Origin: Apostichopus japonicus
Taxonomy: Eukaryota; Echinodermata; Holothuroidea; Aspidochirotida; Stichopodidae
Assembly: GCF_037975245.1 (NCBI RefSeq)
Contig: NC_092573.1
Span: 7,300,501-7,364,500 of the forward strand
DNA length: 64,000 nt
Direction: 5' to 3'
Part shown: positions 44,169-58,200 of the stretch, piece after piece
Numbering within the stretch: the first letter of the stretch is position 1
Layout of the letters: each line of letters opens with the position of its first letter
The notes under the pieces: generated by a model
The model's input: only the letters and a program-made list of their open reading frames with translations
The model's database searches: none
Told to the model about the DNA's origin: nothing
Translations under genes and position numbers: made by a program

Positions 44169-46031
44169 TCAATTGTAACGACCCTTCCTTTGATTTCTTC
44201 CTTTCGGCTGTAAGAAAAAAATGATAAACTTTGAAACACCCTTTACTTTAATATAACAGATCATTTCAAATGATTTAAAGAAGTCTAGGATATGCTTCAA
44301 TACCATTTCTGGTCCTTGGTTACACAAACGTCAAGCACAAATACCATTATCTCAGCTCCTGAGAATCAAAGACAAAAATGAAAGGGAACAAAAAACTTTC
44401 CTGATTAGCTTAACCTCATTATAGTCTCTTAGTCTCATTCAGTAGACCTTTGTAAGTAGATTTTAAACTCCTTCTTTCTCATCAGACATGTCAATAAATA
44501 GTCTTACAAATAGTCTTATATTAGCTCGGTACATCTCCATCTGTCAGTAGACAGTCTTATATGGAGATTATTAGTCTTGCTCAGTAAACCTCTTTTAAGT
44601 AGATAGTCTTATCAAGAGACTTTCCTTTTTAACAGACCTCTGTCTCAACAGACCTCTGTCATTCTTATCCTCACTCAGCAGACGTCTGTCAGTAGAAAGC
44701 ATTATCAGGAGATTTTTAGTCTCGCTTAGGAAACCTGTTTTAAGTAGATAGTCTTATCAAGAGACTTTCCTTTTTGAAAGACCTCTCTCTCAACAGACCT
44801 CTGTCATTCTTAGTCTTACTCAGCAGACATCTATCTGTCAGTAGACAGTCTTATCAGGAGATTATTAGTCTTGCTCAGTAAACCTCTTTTAAGTAGATAG
44901 TCTTATCAAGAGACTTTCCTTTTTAACAGACCTCTGTCTCAACAGACCTCTGTGATTCTTAGTCAGATGTCTGTCAGTAGACAGCATTATCAGGAGGTGA
45001 TTAGTCTTGCTCAGTAAACCTCTTTTAAATAGATAGTCTTATCAAGAGACTTTCCTTTTTGAAAGACCTCTGTCTCAACAGACCTCTGTCGTTCTTAGTC
45101 TCACTCAGCAGACGTCTGTCAGTAGATAGCATTATGAGGAATGTCTTTAGTCTTATTGCTGGAGAGTTCTTTGAGAGTTTTATTGCATCAAAATAATGCT
45201 AGATGGACCTCTCATTTGATACAGCTAAGAATGAGAGATAATCAGCCATCCTCTTCTTCTCTAAGTTATTACTTACCTTCGGCCACTGTCCACCCTTTGG
45301 TTTTGGTTGCTGCATACCCCCTCCTCCTCCTCCACCTGCTCCGCCTCCTCTGTAGTAGCCATCCCTTGAATCTCCCCCGTAGTTGTAATTGCGAGGTTGG
45401 CCGACATTCCTAATATCTCTGGCGATGTCAAAAAGAAGTGACAAAGTTAAAGTATCTTCATTTCTTACTTCATAAGTTGGGAAGAAGAAAGGATATACCA
45501 TTTTTGTGTCCAAACTTTCAATACTCTTAATGTGTTTAATGAGTTGTATTAATTAATGTGTTCAATGAGTTGTATTTATTAATCTGTTCAAAGAGTTGTA
45601 CTCTTAATGTGTTCAATGAGTTGTATATCGTGCAATAAGAGCCAATATCTGTTACTCTCACATTAATGTATATAACTGGTATTGAGCATACTTCCTACTC
45701 CTTGATTTTCATGCCATATTGTTTTAATATTCTCTCCATCCCGTGGTTTGTCTAACTTGTTTCATACTTTTGTCAGTATTCCATTCAGGCATATCTTACT
45801 AAACATCTTAGTTACATTTACTTGCAAAGTAACATATTGCTTGAGGATTAATGCGCCCACACATTGAAATGATTGTGGCAGAGACAGACATTGCCTGGTG
45901 AAATCTCATGAAACCTGAGATTGGTACTTACTGGCTTCTAGACTGGTAAGGTCCTGGGGGGTACTGGGGTCCAGGGTCCATATTCCGAGGTTGTTGAGGT
46001 GGGTATTGTTGTGTTAGTCCCTGCTGCTCTG

Positions 46032-46068
<37 letters not shown>

Positions 46069-46124
46069 TTGCTGATTTCTTCCACCCTTCTGTTCCTGCG
46101 ATGGCTGAGCAGATGGAGAGAGAC
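44169..46124 (-). CDS. Tudor gene last three exons: polyQ and RGG-like tail
   Basis: Exons 45932-46124, 45277-45418 and 44169-44207. The first encodes GLSPSAQPSQEQKGGRN and then an uninterrupted run of 14 Gln (a CAG/CAA tract near 46028-46070) and a Pro/Gln-rich stretch. The second has RNYNYGGDSRDGYYRGGGAG, further Gly, then QQPKPKGGQWPK. The last is PKGRNQRKGRYN and TGA. The middle exon's acceptor could also be at AG 45409-45410; the upstream site with a better pyrimidine tract was chosen. RG/RGG tails are common in RNA-granule proteins and can be arginine-methylated; here that is inference. Confidence 0.78.
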
Positions 46125-49100
46125 CTGAAGAGGAAGGCAAACCGTTGATTGACTATAAAAATTATTCAGTCTGCAGTTTCTATAATCAGAGAATCATCAA
46201 CACTGAATAGTGTTAATTAATTCTAATTAAGAGTAAAGACCCTGCCATACTGAAGCAGCTCTGCTGTAAACACAAACAAAAACTCTGAAGTCAACTGACC
46301 TCTCGATATAAGCTCCTTGAAGATATTGACTTCCTCCCGGACCTCATTAAGGAATGACAAACTGACTTGCGGTTTGGGCCTGGCTGGATCAACCTAGAAA
46401 AATGAAAGACAAAGACAGTCACCCAGTCTCTTTTAAATTTAATATCAGAGCAAAAAGATAGATTAGACGATAAGATTTCACAATCGGAAAGGATCCCTGT
46501 AGACTACAGTTTAGAGTGTGAATGATAACCGACTCTCTGTCACAATAGGGCAGAGTGTAGGACAAAAACAACGGCAATCAGCAATTGTTAAAAAACTGAT
46601 AAATTACTGATTTCAGAACACTCAGAACAAATACAACTAAAATACAACTTAAATACAACTATTATACAACTAAAAATTCAGTGACATTAACACCCTAGTG
46701 CTCTCTCTCTGAAACACTTACTGGAATCATGCAAATTATGAGTGGTTATCATTGATTATTATGCACTAAGTTAAGATTACTTTGCTTGCTTCTACCTCTG
46801 TAACCTCTGCATATCTCATGTGAAGATCACACATATTAGAAAAAGACAAAATACTCTCAAATAGTCACATCAACTTCCATGGACTTGTTTTAGTTCCCAT
46901 GAAGACAGAGGAACGTAAAATCATCATTAACCTGGACTGAAGGAGTAGGTTATTTAACATCATTTAACATTTATTTAACATTATACTCTCGATATTAACA
47001 CTGTTAACTTTACTAACATTCTATAATACATACCACTGTAGCTTTGATTATTTTGTCTGTTGTGATGTTGCGGAATGTATCTTGAGATTCTCTCGGGAAG
47101 TAAGAATAATCCTTTGTAGCAATGCTGTATTCAGCAGACTGCAAAAAAAATCAAACATTCTTATAAAAATGTCATTTTTAAATATTATGAAATATTATCG
47201 CATGATAAAAATGGCAAATTCAAAAAGCATTTGCTAATTACACTATCAATATTAATAATTTATGGTAATCATCAGTTTGATCTAAATCCAAAGAATATGA
47301 ACAAATTGTTGGTTTTATGGTCTACACAATGCAGATTTATCTCTGTTACTACGGTAACTATTTACATAACCAAAATTAGTGAGACTCTTAAGACTTTCGG
47401 ATTGGACTCCTACTCTCCACAAAGAGTCGAGTATATTGTACAAAAACACACTCACCTGAAAGGGAAATAAATGATGCCTCAGTTCCAAGAATCGAATGTG
47501 GGTGGACGGAACTGCCTCTGTCGTCCCAAAATCACAGAACCAAACAAGTACCTGATCAAAGGAGAAAAAAAAAAATGAAAGTAGTTACATAACCACCAGT
47601 ATTGTACACACACTACATACAAAGTTTGTACCAGGAATGTAATGCAATTCACCTTATACTGAAGAACATTGGTTAGATGTTATCTCAAGAGGTCTGTTTA
47701 ATATATTATATTGTATCATATGTATGTTCACTAAATCTTAAATAAACAGTGGGGCACTCCTCTCCTCTCCTTTCCTCTGAGGATATGATGATGGTCAAGA
47801 GCTTTGTAATTTAGCCAATATTAGTTTTCTTGTCTTTGTAGTAGATTCAAGGGGAATAATCCTTCAACTAAAGGCATCGTTAAGCAAGAAGAAGTGTTTT
47901 TGTGTAATTGTAATATGACATCGTACCATTGAATCTTGTACATCAATGATATGAGCTCTACTCCACTGGTTGAGAGTAGAATAGTAAGCACACATAAGCT
48001 TCCCAGGAGCGACATCCTCTGATAACATCGGGTCTGTCTCCATACTGCAAAAGGAAAGAAAAGAAGAAAATTAAAAAACCAGGACTGAGGTCTACAAAGT
48101 AATCAACAAAAATGATAGCAACAATTAATTACTTTGAAACAAACCATTTTTCTCCCCCCTGAAATTGGACTGCAAATAAAAGTAAAAAGTCAGCTAAATG
48201 CTTTAATCTGATAGGTGAAGAGCATGAATTACTAAGCTGCATGTCACATGACAATTGGTTTCCATTCACATCATCAATACATCCCTTACAATCCAATCGC
48301 TACCTGAAAAACTAACCATAAGAAACAATTGAGCAAATACAACCAGCATGTAAAAACAAATGCTTATGAAGACTAAAATTAAAGATAATAATTGTAACTT
48401 CAATTTATACACAAGAACCAGAAACATATTTATTCTTCCCTCCTCCCCCCCCCCCCCCGATACTTTGAAGATGGTTCTATCTATGGTTGATCATTATAAT
48501 CTCACCCAATTTCCTTCATGAGGTGTCTGAATCTGCCCTCCTCATCTGGTCCTCTGATCTTCAGGGCTAAAAAGGTCCCATCCTCTGCAAGCCCTGATGA
48601 CACCCTGATGTTGAGCACATCTCCAGAAGCTACCAAATTATATGAAACTATGTTAATTGTTGTTATGAAGTATACTTAACAATTCAAGTCGCTAGTCAAC
48701 CACTAGGCTCATAATTAATGACTTTGTAGTTCAACATATTTTAGACATGGACATTTTATCTTATTAGTCATTTACCACAGAACTATCATGTTCAGAGCGT
48801 GACCTTTCACCTATCCAGTCTGACTGCTAAGTGTATGAACAAATGCAGGTTTCATAAGAAGTTACATAACTCATACATAATATATCATTACCATGTAGTT
48901 ACATAACCAATACATAATATTACATTACCGTGTAGTTAGATAACCAATACAAAATATTACAAAACCATGTACTTATATAACTTATATATAATATTACTTT
49001 AGCATGTACTTACATAATTCATACATGTTGGCTTGTTTCTTGCCAGGAACAAACTGATCCAGTTGTTGTCTACAAAGAAAGTAAATAGTAATTTGAACAC

Positions 49101-52100
49101 TTGTTCTCAAGATGCTACATTCATACCATGATGCTGCAATGTTCTTGTGTACATTCATACCATGATGCTACAATGTTCTTGTGTACATTCATACCATGAT
49201 GCTACAATGTTCTTGTGTACATTCATACCATGATGCTGCAATGTTCTTGTGTACATTCATACCATGATGCTACAATGTTCTTGTGTACATTCATACCATG
49301 ATGCTACAATGTTCTTGTGTACATTCATACCATGATGCTACAATGTTCTTGTGTACATTCATACCATGATGCTACAATGTTCTTGTGTACATTCATACCA
49401 TGATGCTACAATGTTCTTGTGTACATTCATACCATGATGCTACAATGTTCTTGTGTACATTCATACCATGATGCTGCAATGTTCTTGTGTACATTCATAC
49501 CATGATGCTACAATGTTCTTGTGTACATTCATACCATGATGCTACAATGTTCTTGTGTACATTCATACCATGATGCTGCAATGTTCTTGTGTACATTCAT
49601 ACCATGATGCTACAATGTTCTTGTGTACATTCATACCATGATGCTGCAATGTTCTTGTGTACATTCATACCATGATGCTACAATGTTCTTGTGTACATTC
49701 ATACCATGATGCTACAATGTTCTTGTGTACATTCATACCATGATGCTGCAATGTTCTTGTGTACATTCATACCATGATGCTACAATGTTCTTTGTGTACA
49801 TTCATACCATGATGCTACAATGTTCTTGTGTACATTCATACCATGATGCTGCAATGTTCTTGTGTACATTCATACCATGATGCTACAATGTTCTTGTGTA
49901 CATTCATACCATGATGCTGCAAAATTTGAGGATTTGCAGGTATCATGAACAAACAAGTCTTCTTATGAGGTAGCTACAAGTACACTTAAGAGTATTTTTG
50001 CAAACTGAATATGTTTTAGTTGCCTCCCTAACAAAGTCAAGGATTTTTCCTTGTTGGCTAATAGTAGCAAGTCCGATGTTCTGAGCTAAGGCTGTGCGAC
50101 AGAATAAGAATAGAGTATGGGACACACTAAGAAAAGGCAGAGGAACTGTTGTTATTAGAAAAAAATCAAACTTCCTGTGAACTTTAAATGAACCACAAGT
50201 GAGACAGCTAATGAACTTTCTTAAATTTATTTGTTATTACAATTCCTGTCAACTTACCCAGCTGAAACTCCTTGGCCATAGGGATATGACTGGGACCTTG
50301 GTTTGCTTGACTGGCTACCATAAATCTGGTGTAGGGCTGGATTAACCATTGCCATGTTAGGGGTCATGTATGGGTTCATCAGACCCCCACCAAAGCCTCC
50401 TCGATCTGATAGGGAGGGAGAGCAATGAATCATACTAACAAACAAGAGAGTTTATGAGAGGAGAAGAGAGTACAGTCCTAATTCAGTGAATGTATTCATA
50501 ACAAGTCCAGCAGAATCAAAGGGAATAACCCTTCATCTGAAAGAATGGAATTAAAGTGACAATTACTGGAAGAGATCTATCAAATGAAATAACTAATTCT
50601 TCAGCTATTTAATTTATCTTTAACTAGGGCAATGTAATCTAATGGTGACATACTGTGTATAATATTGACTCTCCAGTGAGGGTCACAAGTCTAAGCATTC
50701 ATCCTCCAAAACTAAAACACTTGTACAATTTGGAAATTTACTAAACCTTGTTTGGTAGCATGACTACTCTTTAATAGGCAAAGACTCGAAGAGCAGACAG
50801 ATTTAGCATTGTCTCTATATATATTTTATTCACCTGGCATCAAAGGGCGGCCATCTTGCTGTTGTCGCTTTAGCATTGTTGCCAAAGAGTCCACTTCCTC
50901 CTTCTCTGGAAACTCAGGCACTGCTGGAGGTTTCTCGCGCCCCCTTCTCGTGGCCGACGGTGGAGGGACGATGCCGACCTGCTGGGTTTTCTTTGAGGTG
51001 TCTGCGGCGGCTGTCTCCGTGGCAACCTTGGTGCTTACTTCATCGGATCCTTTGGCCTTTGGTTCATCGCTCTTGGATGGAGTGGAATCTTTCTCTCGGC
51101 TAAGTATAGTTATCTTCTCCTTACCAGTGGCTGCTGCCTTACTATCTTCCTGAGGAGTGGTACCATCTGACGATACTCCATTGCATCTCTCTGTCTCCGG
51201 CGCATCTTCTTTCTTCGTCTCAGAACCTTCTTTCTTCTCGTCTATCTTTGTTACATCTTCATCCGCTGCCTCTCTGCTCGTGTCTTCATCTTTCTGTTCC
51301 TCCTTGCTCTCTTCTTTCTTTTCGTCTTTCTTTTCTTCTTCCTTGTCCTCCTCTGTGCTTCCTTCCTCTGTCTTTTCTTCTTTAGTCTCAGCCTCTTTAG
51401 ATTCTGTCTTCGCTTTCACATCGTCCTTGTCTTTACTGTCTTTATCGCCGGGTTTTCGACTCACGACTTCAGAGTACACTTCGATCTTTTCGTTGGTCAG
51501 TTCTTTAATTCCACCTTCTTCCTTTGATAGAAGCCTCACATCTCTGCAGCCGATACTTCCCTGAGTGAGTGAAAGGTGTAAATCAGTAACGGAATAGATT
51601 TGTGATGCAATCAATCTTCCATATATCTCAATTTCTCTGGTGTTGAACATCGACCCGATCATTATTCATATTCTAACCCTAACCAATGTCAACCTGATCA
51701 TTCATATGTCATCAATAGGTCAGTCAGCCAACCATTTAGAAAGACAATCTGTTACAAAATAAACACGAGAGAATCTAGTACATGAACTAGATATAAATGG
51801 CTCTCCATTTTGAGCATGTTTCAATAGCTTGTTGGACTCGGGCAATATCAACAAATTATAAAACCCACAAAACTAATGTTTGGCTACATGGTCTTTTTTT
51901 CTTGGTACCACACAGAATATTCCAAAAGATTATGATCTCTATCCTTGCAGCTGTTGATGGTGAGAATTGTTTAATAAAGTGAAGGAATTTATTTTGAAAC
52001 ACTGACAGGAGATCAGAAAGACTTACCTTGTCTTTACTGCCAAGGAAAACTGAAGAAAGATGAAGCACAAAAGACTATTCGTAACATACAATGAAGGACT

Positions 52101-55100
52101 ACATGGGACTACATTGGATCAAATATCAATAGCTAATGCATTGAGCTTAACTGGATGAATCAACAGATGCTACAGTGATGAGGCGACAGTCTAACTTATA
52201 AGGATTAATTTATCTCAGGGAAACATGATTAGAAACAGCTCAAACTATACAGAATTACTTAGGAGACTTGAAGATAAGGCATTAACAAGAGCCCAAGGGC
52301 ACTGTGGTTCCTTGCTTGGAGTATATGACAATACACATAATATTATCAAGCAAGATTGAGCTCAAATAGTCCAAGTAATTGTGGTCCTACATGTTCCCAT
52401 AGAGTAACCAACACTATAGCCAACACTTTTGTGATCACAAAATGTGATCGGATTTTGGATCAAAAGGCACTTTTGAGATCTAAATATGGCGTCGAAAATG
52501 TAAGAAATATAAGAGACCTACAAGCGTGTCAACAGATATGATAACATTGGTGACCTCAGATGACATGACCTTTAAGTTTCAAAATGTTCCACCACCCCGT
52601 TCACAACTTGTCCCAAAATATCAACCATGTCACACCTTGGCATTGAGATTTAATTGCATTAAATTAAAAAAAATTAACTTTGAACTTGTATACATAACTT
52701 CACACACAAAGGTCACCCGAAGGTCAACCAATTGACATTTTTGATCGGTGAGACCTAAACAGAGCATGACTGTAAAAATTCAAACATTTTTTCTTTGCCC
52801 ATTTTCTCCCCCCAAAATACTACTTTTTTAACATTAGCTGACCTTTGGTGACGTTGGACCACATGACCATTAAGTTTGAAAATATTCCCCTATACCATTT
52901 GCAACTTGTCCAAAAAAATAAACCTTGTCACACCTTGGCACTGGGAGTTATTGCATTAAATGTGTGAAAATTAACTTTGACCTCATATAACTTCGCACAC
53001 GAAGGTCACATGGGGGTCAACCCATTGACATTTATGATCAGAAGGTACCTTTAACATCTGAAAATAGCATCGAAACTGTAAAAATCCACAAAACACGAAA
53101 AGATCAACAGAGGTCAAATTGAGGTCAAGGGTCACCCAGATGCGAGTCGACAATTGGATTACATTAAAGCAACTCCCAACCCTAACGGACAATTTGTCCG
53201 CAAAAATACTAATTTTTTATCATTAATTGACCTTTGGTGACCTCGGATCACATGACCCTTAAGTTTGAAAATATTCCCCTATACCATTTGCAACTTGTCT
53301 CAAAATATCAACTGTGTAACACCTCGGCACTGAGAGTTATTACACTAAATGTCTGAAAATTAACTTTGACCTCATATAACTTCGCACACGAAGGTCAGAC
53401 GGGGGTCAACCCATTAACATTTACGATCAGAAGGTACCTTTAACATCTGAAAATAGCATCGAAACTGTAAAAATCCACAAAACACGAAAAGGTCACCAGA
53501 GGTCAAATTGAGGTCAAGGGTCATCCAGATGCGGGTCGACAATTGGATTACATTGAAGCAACTCCCAACCCTAACGGACAATTTGTTCTCAAGTTATCGC
53601 AAAAATACTAGTTTTTTATCATTAATTGACCTTTGGTGACCTCGGATCACATGACCGTTAAGTTTGAAAATATTCCCCTATACCATTTGCAACTACTCCA
53701 AAAATATGAACCTTGTCACAACTTGGAACTGGGAGTTATTGCATTAAATGTCTGAAAATTAACTTTGACCTCATATAACTTCGCACATGAAGGTCACACG
53801 GGGGTCAACCCATTGACATTTATGATCAGAAGGTACCTTTAACATCTGAAAATAGCATCGAAACTGTAAAAATCCACAAAACCCGAAAAGGTCACCAGAG
53901 GTCAAATTGAGGTCAAGGGTCACCCAGATGCGGGTCGACAATTGGATTACATCGAAGCAACTCCCAACCCTAACGGACAATTTGTTCTCAAGTTACCGCA
54001 AAAATACTAGTTTTTTATCATTAATTGACCTTTGGTGACCTCGGATCACATGACCCTTAAGTTTGAAAATATTTCCCTATACCATTTGCAACTTGTCTCA
54101 AAATATCAACTGTGTAACACCTTGGCAATGGGAGTTATTACACTAAATGTCTGAAAATTAACTTTGACCTCATATAACTTAACATACAAAGGTCACCTTG
54201 GGTCAACTTATTGACATTTTTGATTGATGAGACCTAAATTAGAGCATCAAACTATACAAATTCAAACATCTTTTCTTTGCCCATTTTCTGCCCCAAAAAT
54301 ACTAGTTTTTTAACATTAATTGACCTTTGGTGACCTCGGATCACATGACCGTTAAGTTTGAAAATATTTCCCTATACCATTTGCAACTTGTCCAAAAATA
54401 TCAACCATGTCACACCTTGGAACTGGGAGTTGTTGCATTAAATGTCTGAAAATTAACTTTGACCTCGTATAACTTCGCACACAAAGGTCACACGGGTGTC
54501 AACCAATTGACATTTTTGATCGGAAGGTACCTTTGATATCCAAATCTAGCATCAAAACCAAACATTTCCTTTTTTGCTCGTTTCCTCCCAAAATAAGCAC
54601 ATTTTTTCTAATGTGACCTTTGACCTTTTGACCTTGGTTTCAGATGTAGTTTAATCTCCTGATTCCAAAAAACAAAACGACAAGTCTGTACAACCATCCT
54701 AACTCCGACCGAAAAACTTTGACCCCATATAACTTCGCACATAAAGGTCACACGGGGTCAACCTATTGACATTTATGATCAGAAGGTACCTTTGACATCT
54801 GAAAATAGCATCAAAACTGTAAAAATCCCCAAAAACACGTAAAGGTCACCAGAGGTCAAATTGAGGTCAAGGGTCACCCAGATGCGGGTCAACAATTGGA
54901 TAACATTGAAGCAACTCCCAACCCTAACGGACATTTCGTTCTCAAGTTATCGCAAAAATACTAGTTTTTTATCATTAATTGACCTTTGGTGACCTCGGAT
55001 CACATGACCGTTAAGTTTGAAAATGCTCCCCTAACCAGTTCACAACTTGTCCCAAAATATCAATCTTGTCGCACATTGGCACTGGGAGTTATTGCAGTTT

Positions 55101-55261
55101 CAATATTTTCAGTTTTTGGACCATAACTGACCTTTGGTGACCTTTGTGGGCACCAGAAACAATAGGGCACACCTTCTCCATATGGCGGATCTATAGTCCA
55201 AGTTTGGACTCAATCCAACATTCCCTTATTGAGATAGAGCGTACCCAAGCAAGTGTCACAG

Positions 55262-55292
<31 letters not shown>

Positions 55293-58200
55293 TACATACA
55301 CACACACACACGCCAACCTGACTGCATAGGTTCCTTTTGCTAAAGCAAGGAACCAAAAACTGAATTGGAATTAATATAAACATAAACATTACAGCATCTG
55401 CCTTTTAAAACTAGCTCTTTACTCCATGAGGGAGACTTGTCCTGTAATTGTGGATTAACACTGTCTCTCTTGGCCAATGAAGGTATAACTGGGTATGTTA
55501 TCTAATCACACTCTGATTTTTTATTTAAATAGCATATCATTCATGACATTATTAACATTTCACTATTTGACAACGAAAATGTACCAACCTTTGCTTCTGA
55601 TTTTCTCGGTGATATCAAGATCCCTGTCTGGAAGTTTAAGTCTCATGAGGTAAAGAGGTAACTCGTTATCATCTCTGTCAATCTATGGATTATTATTAGA
55701 ATGAAAAGATTATATATTATAATTGGGATGAAATCATTGTTATTATCAAGTATTCTTACACTTTAACTTCAAGTCAATTATGAGCCAGACATCATTAAAG
55801 CTAACACATTTAATTAGTATGTTGACACTGTGACGTGACTGTCAATAATCAACAAATAAGAAGATTTATTCTTAATTTAGATCCCTCTGACTATGCATAC
55901 CATACACAATTAATTAATCAATATTAAAGATATGTTCTCAATCTAGATCTAATCTAGATATTAACAAAGTTTCTTTTATTAAAAAATTGTATGTGCGAAA
56001 TTTTATAAAGAACATGTTTTACAATGACATAAAGAACTTTATATAAAAATAGAAGTTTAAATGATTAAAATAGGACATAGCACAGAGTGTGTTGTAAAAA
56101 TCAATTTTTAATCATTACATTTATGGTCCTATCAAGTAACGTTAGTATTAAAGTTGGAAAATGTACCCCTCTGCTAAATGATATTTTTGCATTGAAAAAG
56201 TAGGGCAAAATATGAATCTATTATCTTCTTTTAGACTTATAAATTAGAACTGTTGGCCAAAAGAATAAAGATGCCAATGAAATTCTACTATAATTCATTT
56301 ATGCTCAGAAATTTAAACAAACCTGTGAATAATTCAATCACATCGTTTTTGTGACAATAACTTGCTAGTATAAATAGATCCTTTTAAAACCTGTCAAAAG
56401 TATCTTTCTTAGTTTTTATCATCTTTGAAGATATTATTTGACTGTTCTCTTCTGTTATGTGATATTTTACATTTGGCTAGAAATTTCACAACTATTATTT
56501 CTGTTCAAATGAGTAAAGTTGATGACTGGTTAGAATGGCACTAAGATAAAATTAAAACGTCTGTAAGAGAATCGCTAACTGCTGACTGGATGAGTAAGAT
56601 TAATTTGGTCAAATATAATGAGTTTGTATTCGCTATTTACCTTTTTAAGAATGGTGCATTCTAGACAATTCTGGCCTGTCAAATCGCTGAACTCCCACCT
56701 GGCTTCACGTGGAACACTGCCATCATTAATATCCAGTAAACAACACTCAAGGGCCTGTAGAAGAACAGCCAAAAGACACTGTACTAAAACAACAGGCATG
56801 GTGAACATTACAGCACTCATTTAACTACTCTGAAATGGGGCGCTTGCATCGAGCTGCCACAGTTGAAATGAGTAGTGTCGTATTTTTCACATTTTCTATG
56901 TGTTAACGAACCTTTCCTTCGTTCTGAAGTTATTCGTTGTCGTGTTGTGGGACTACTAACACTCTTCATGCCATTTTCGAAGGTTTTTACGGAACGGGTG
57001 AGACATACAACTGTCAATTTAGGACACAGTGTTCTACGTTACTTATTTTTTTTTTTTGGCCAATAGTATAGGCCTTCTGCTATTGACATAGGATAGTAGG
57101 ATGAACCCTAACAATACTGATATCGTGGGAGCTGCTCGAAGCCTACACTATAGCTCGGAGACACTTCACAATATTCGAAGGAGTATGCAGACCCACACAA
57201 TAGAGTCACGGTTGGTGGACATATTGAAAGAACAATCGATTCTTCGCAAGCACAGAGGTACGCGGGCCGGTATACAGAATCGGATTAGAAACACTCAATC
57301 TCATAATTTCAGCTTTCCTTATGGACTGACAGCAAATGTAAACAGTATTCAGGGAAAGTTTTTACACCTGGAGCAAACTGTTACAAACATGCGAAATCTA
57401 TGTTTCATTACATTGCAAGAGACGAAACTGCAATCACCGAATAAAGAGTGGCTAAATGAAATCCCACAGCACTGTGTGCCAGATGAAGCGTTACGCATGG
57501 CAAATTACTTTATGTTTCGCCATGACAGACAATTTTCGGCAAATGGCGGTGGATTGATAACGTATATCTCGAAAGACTGGGCAGTGAGCTACCCAAAGGT
57601 ATGTTGTAGTATTTCAATCCCGGATATTGAGCTTCTTGCCGTGAGAGCCAGGCCACGATACCTCCCCAGCGACATGTCGAATGTAACGATCGTGAATGTA
57701 TACACCAGGCCGTCATCAAATTTCTCAACTGCAGATAAAGAACTGAAATCAGCAATTACTAAGCTCCAGAAGGAAAACCCACGAACTCACTTCACAATTG
57801 CTGGAGATGTCAATCGAGAAAGCATCGCATGTATTGAGACAATGGGTTTCAAGAATCTGGTGAATTTTGCTACTTTCCCTTCGTCCAATTCTGTCCTGGA
57901 CGCCGTGTATGTCACGGGTGACGTCTACCATGTAAAGAAATCCCACCCGATATCCACATCCGACCACAGCAGTGTCCTACTCATCCCGAAGTACACAGAG
58001 AAGCATCGTGCTAAGAAGCAACGACGAAGTAGATCACAGAAGGACTTGTCATTTGATAACGTCAGGAGCATGCAAGAGATGCTTCAAACGACCGACTGGA
58101 ATGTATTTCGTGAAGGCTGCGATGACCCAGACGAATTAACTGACGTCATTTCAAGTTACATTGGATTCGTCAGCGATGTATGCATACCAATGAAGCAAAT

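Noticed and set aside
49108-49920. CRISPR-like array of 34-bp units
   Set aside because: The units are contiguous with no spacers and lie in a eukaryotic intron. It is a minisatellite.
50809-51564. Plus-strand Ser/Phe-rich frames
   Set aside because: They are shadows of the Glu/Lys-rich minus-strand linker exon of the Tudor gene.
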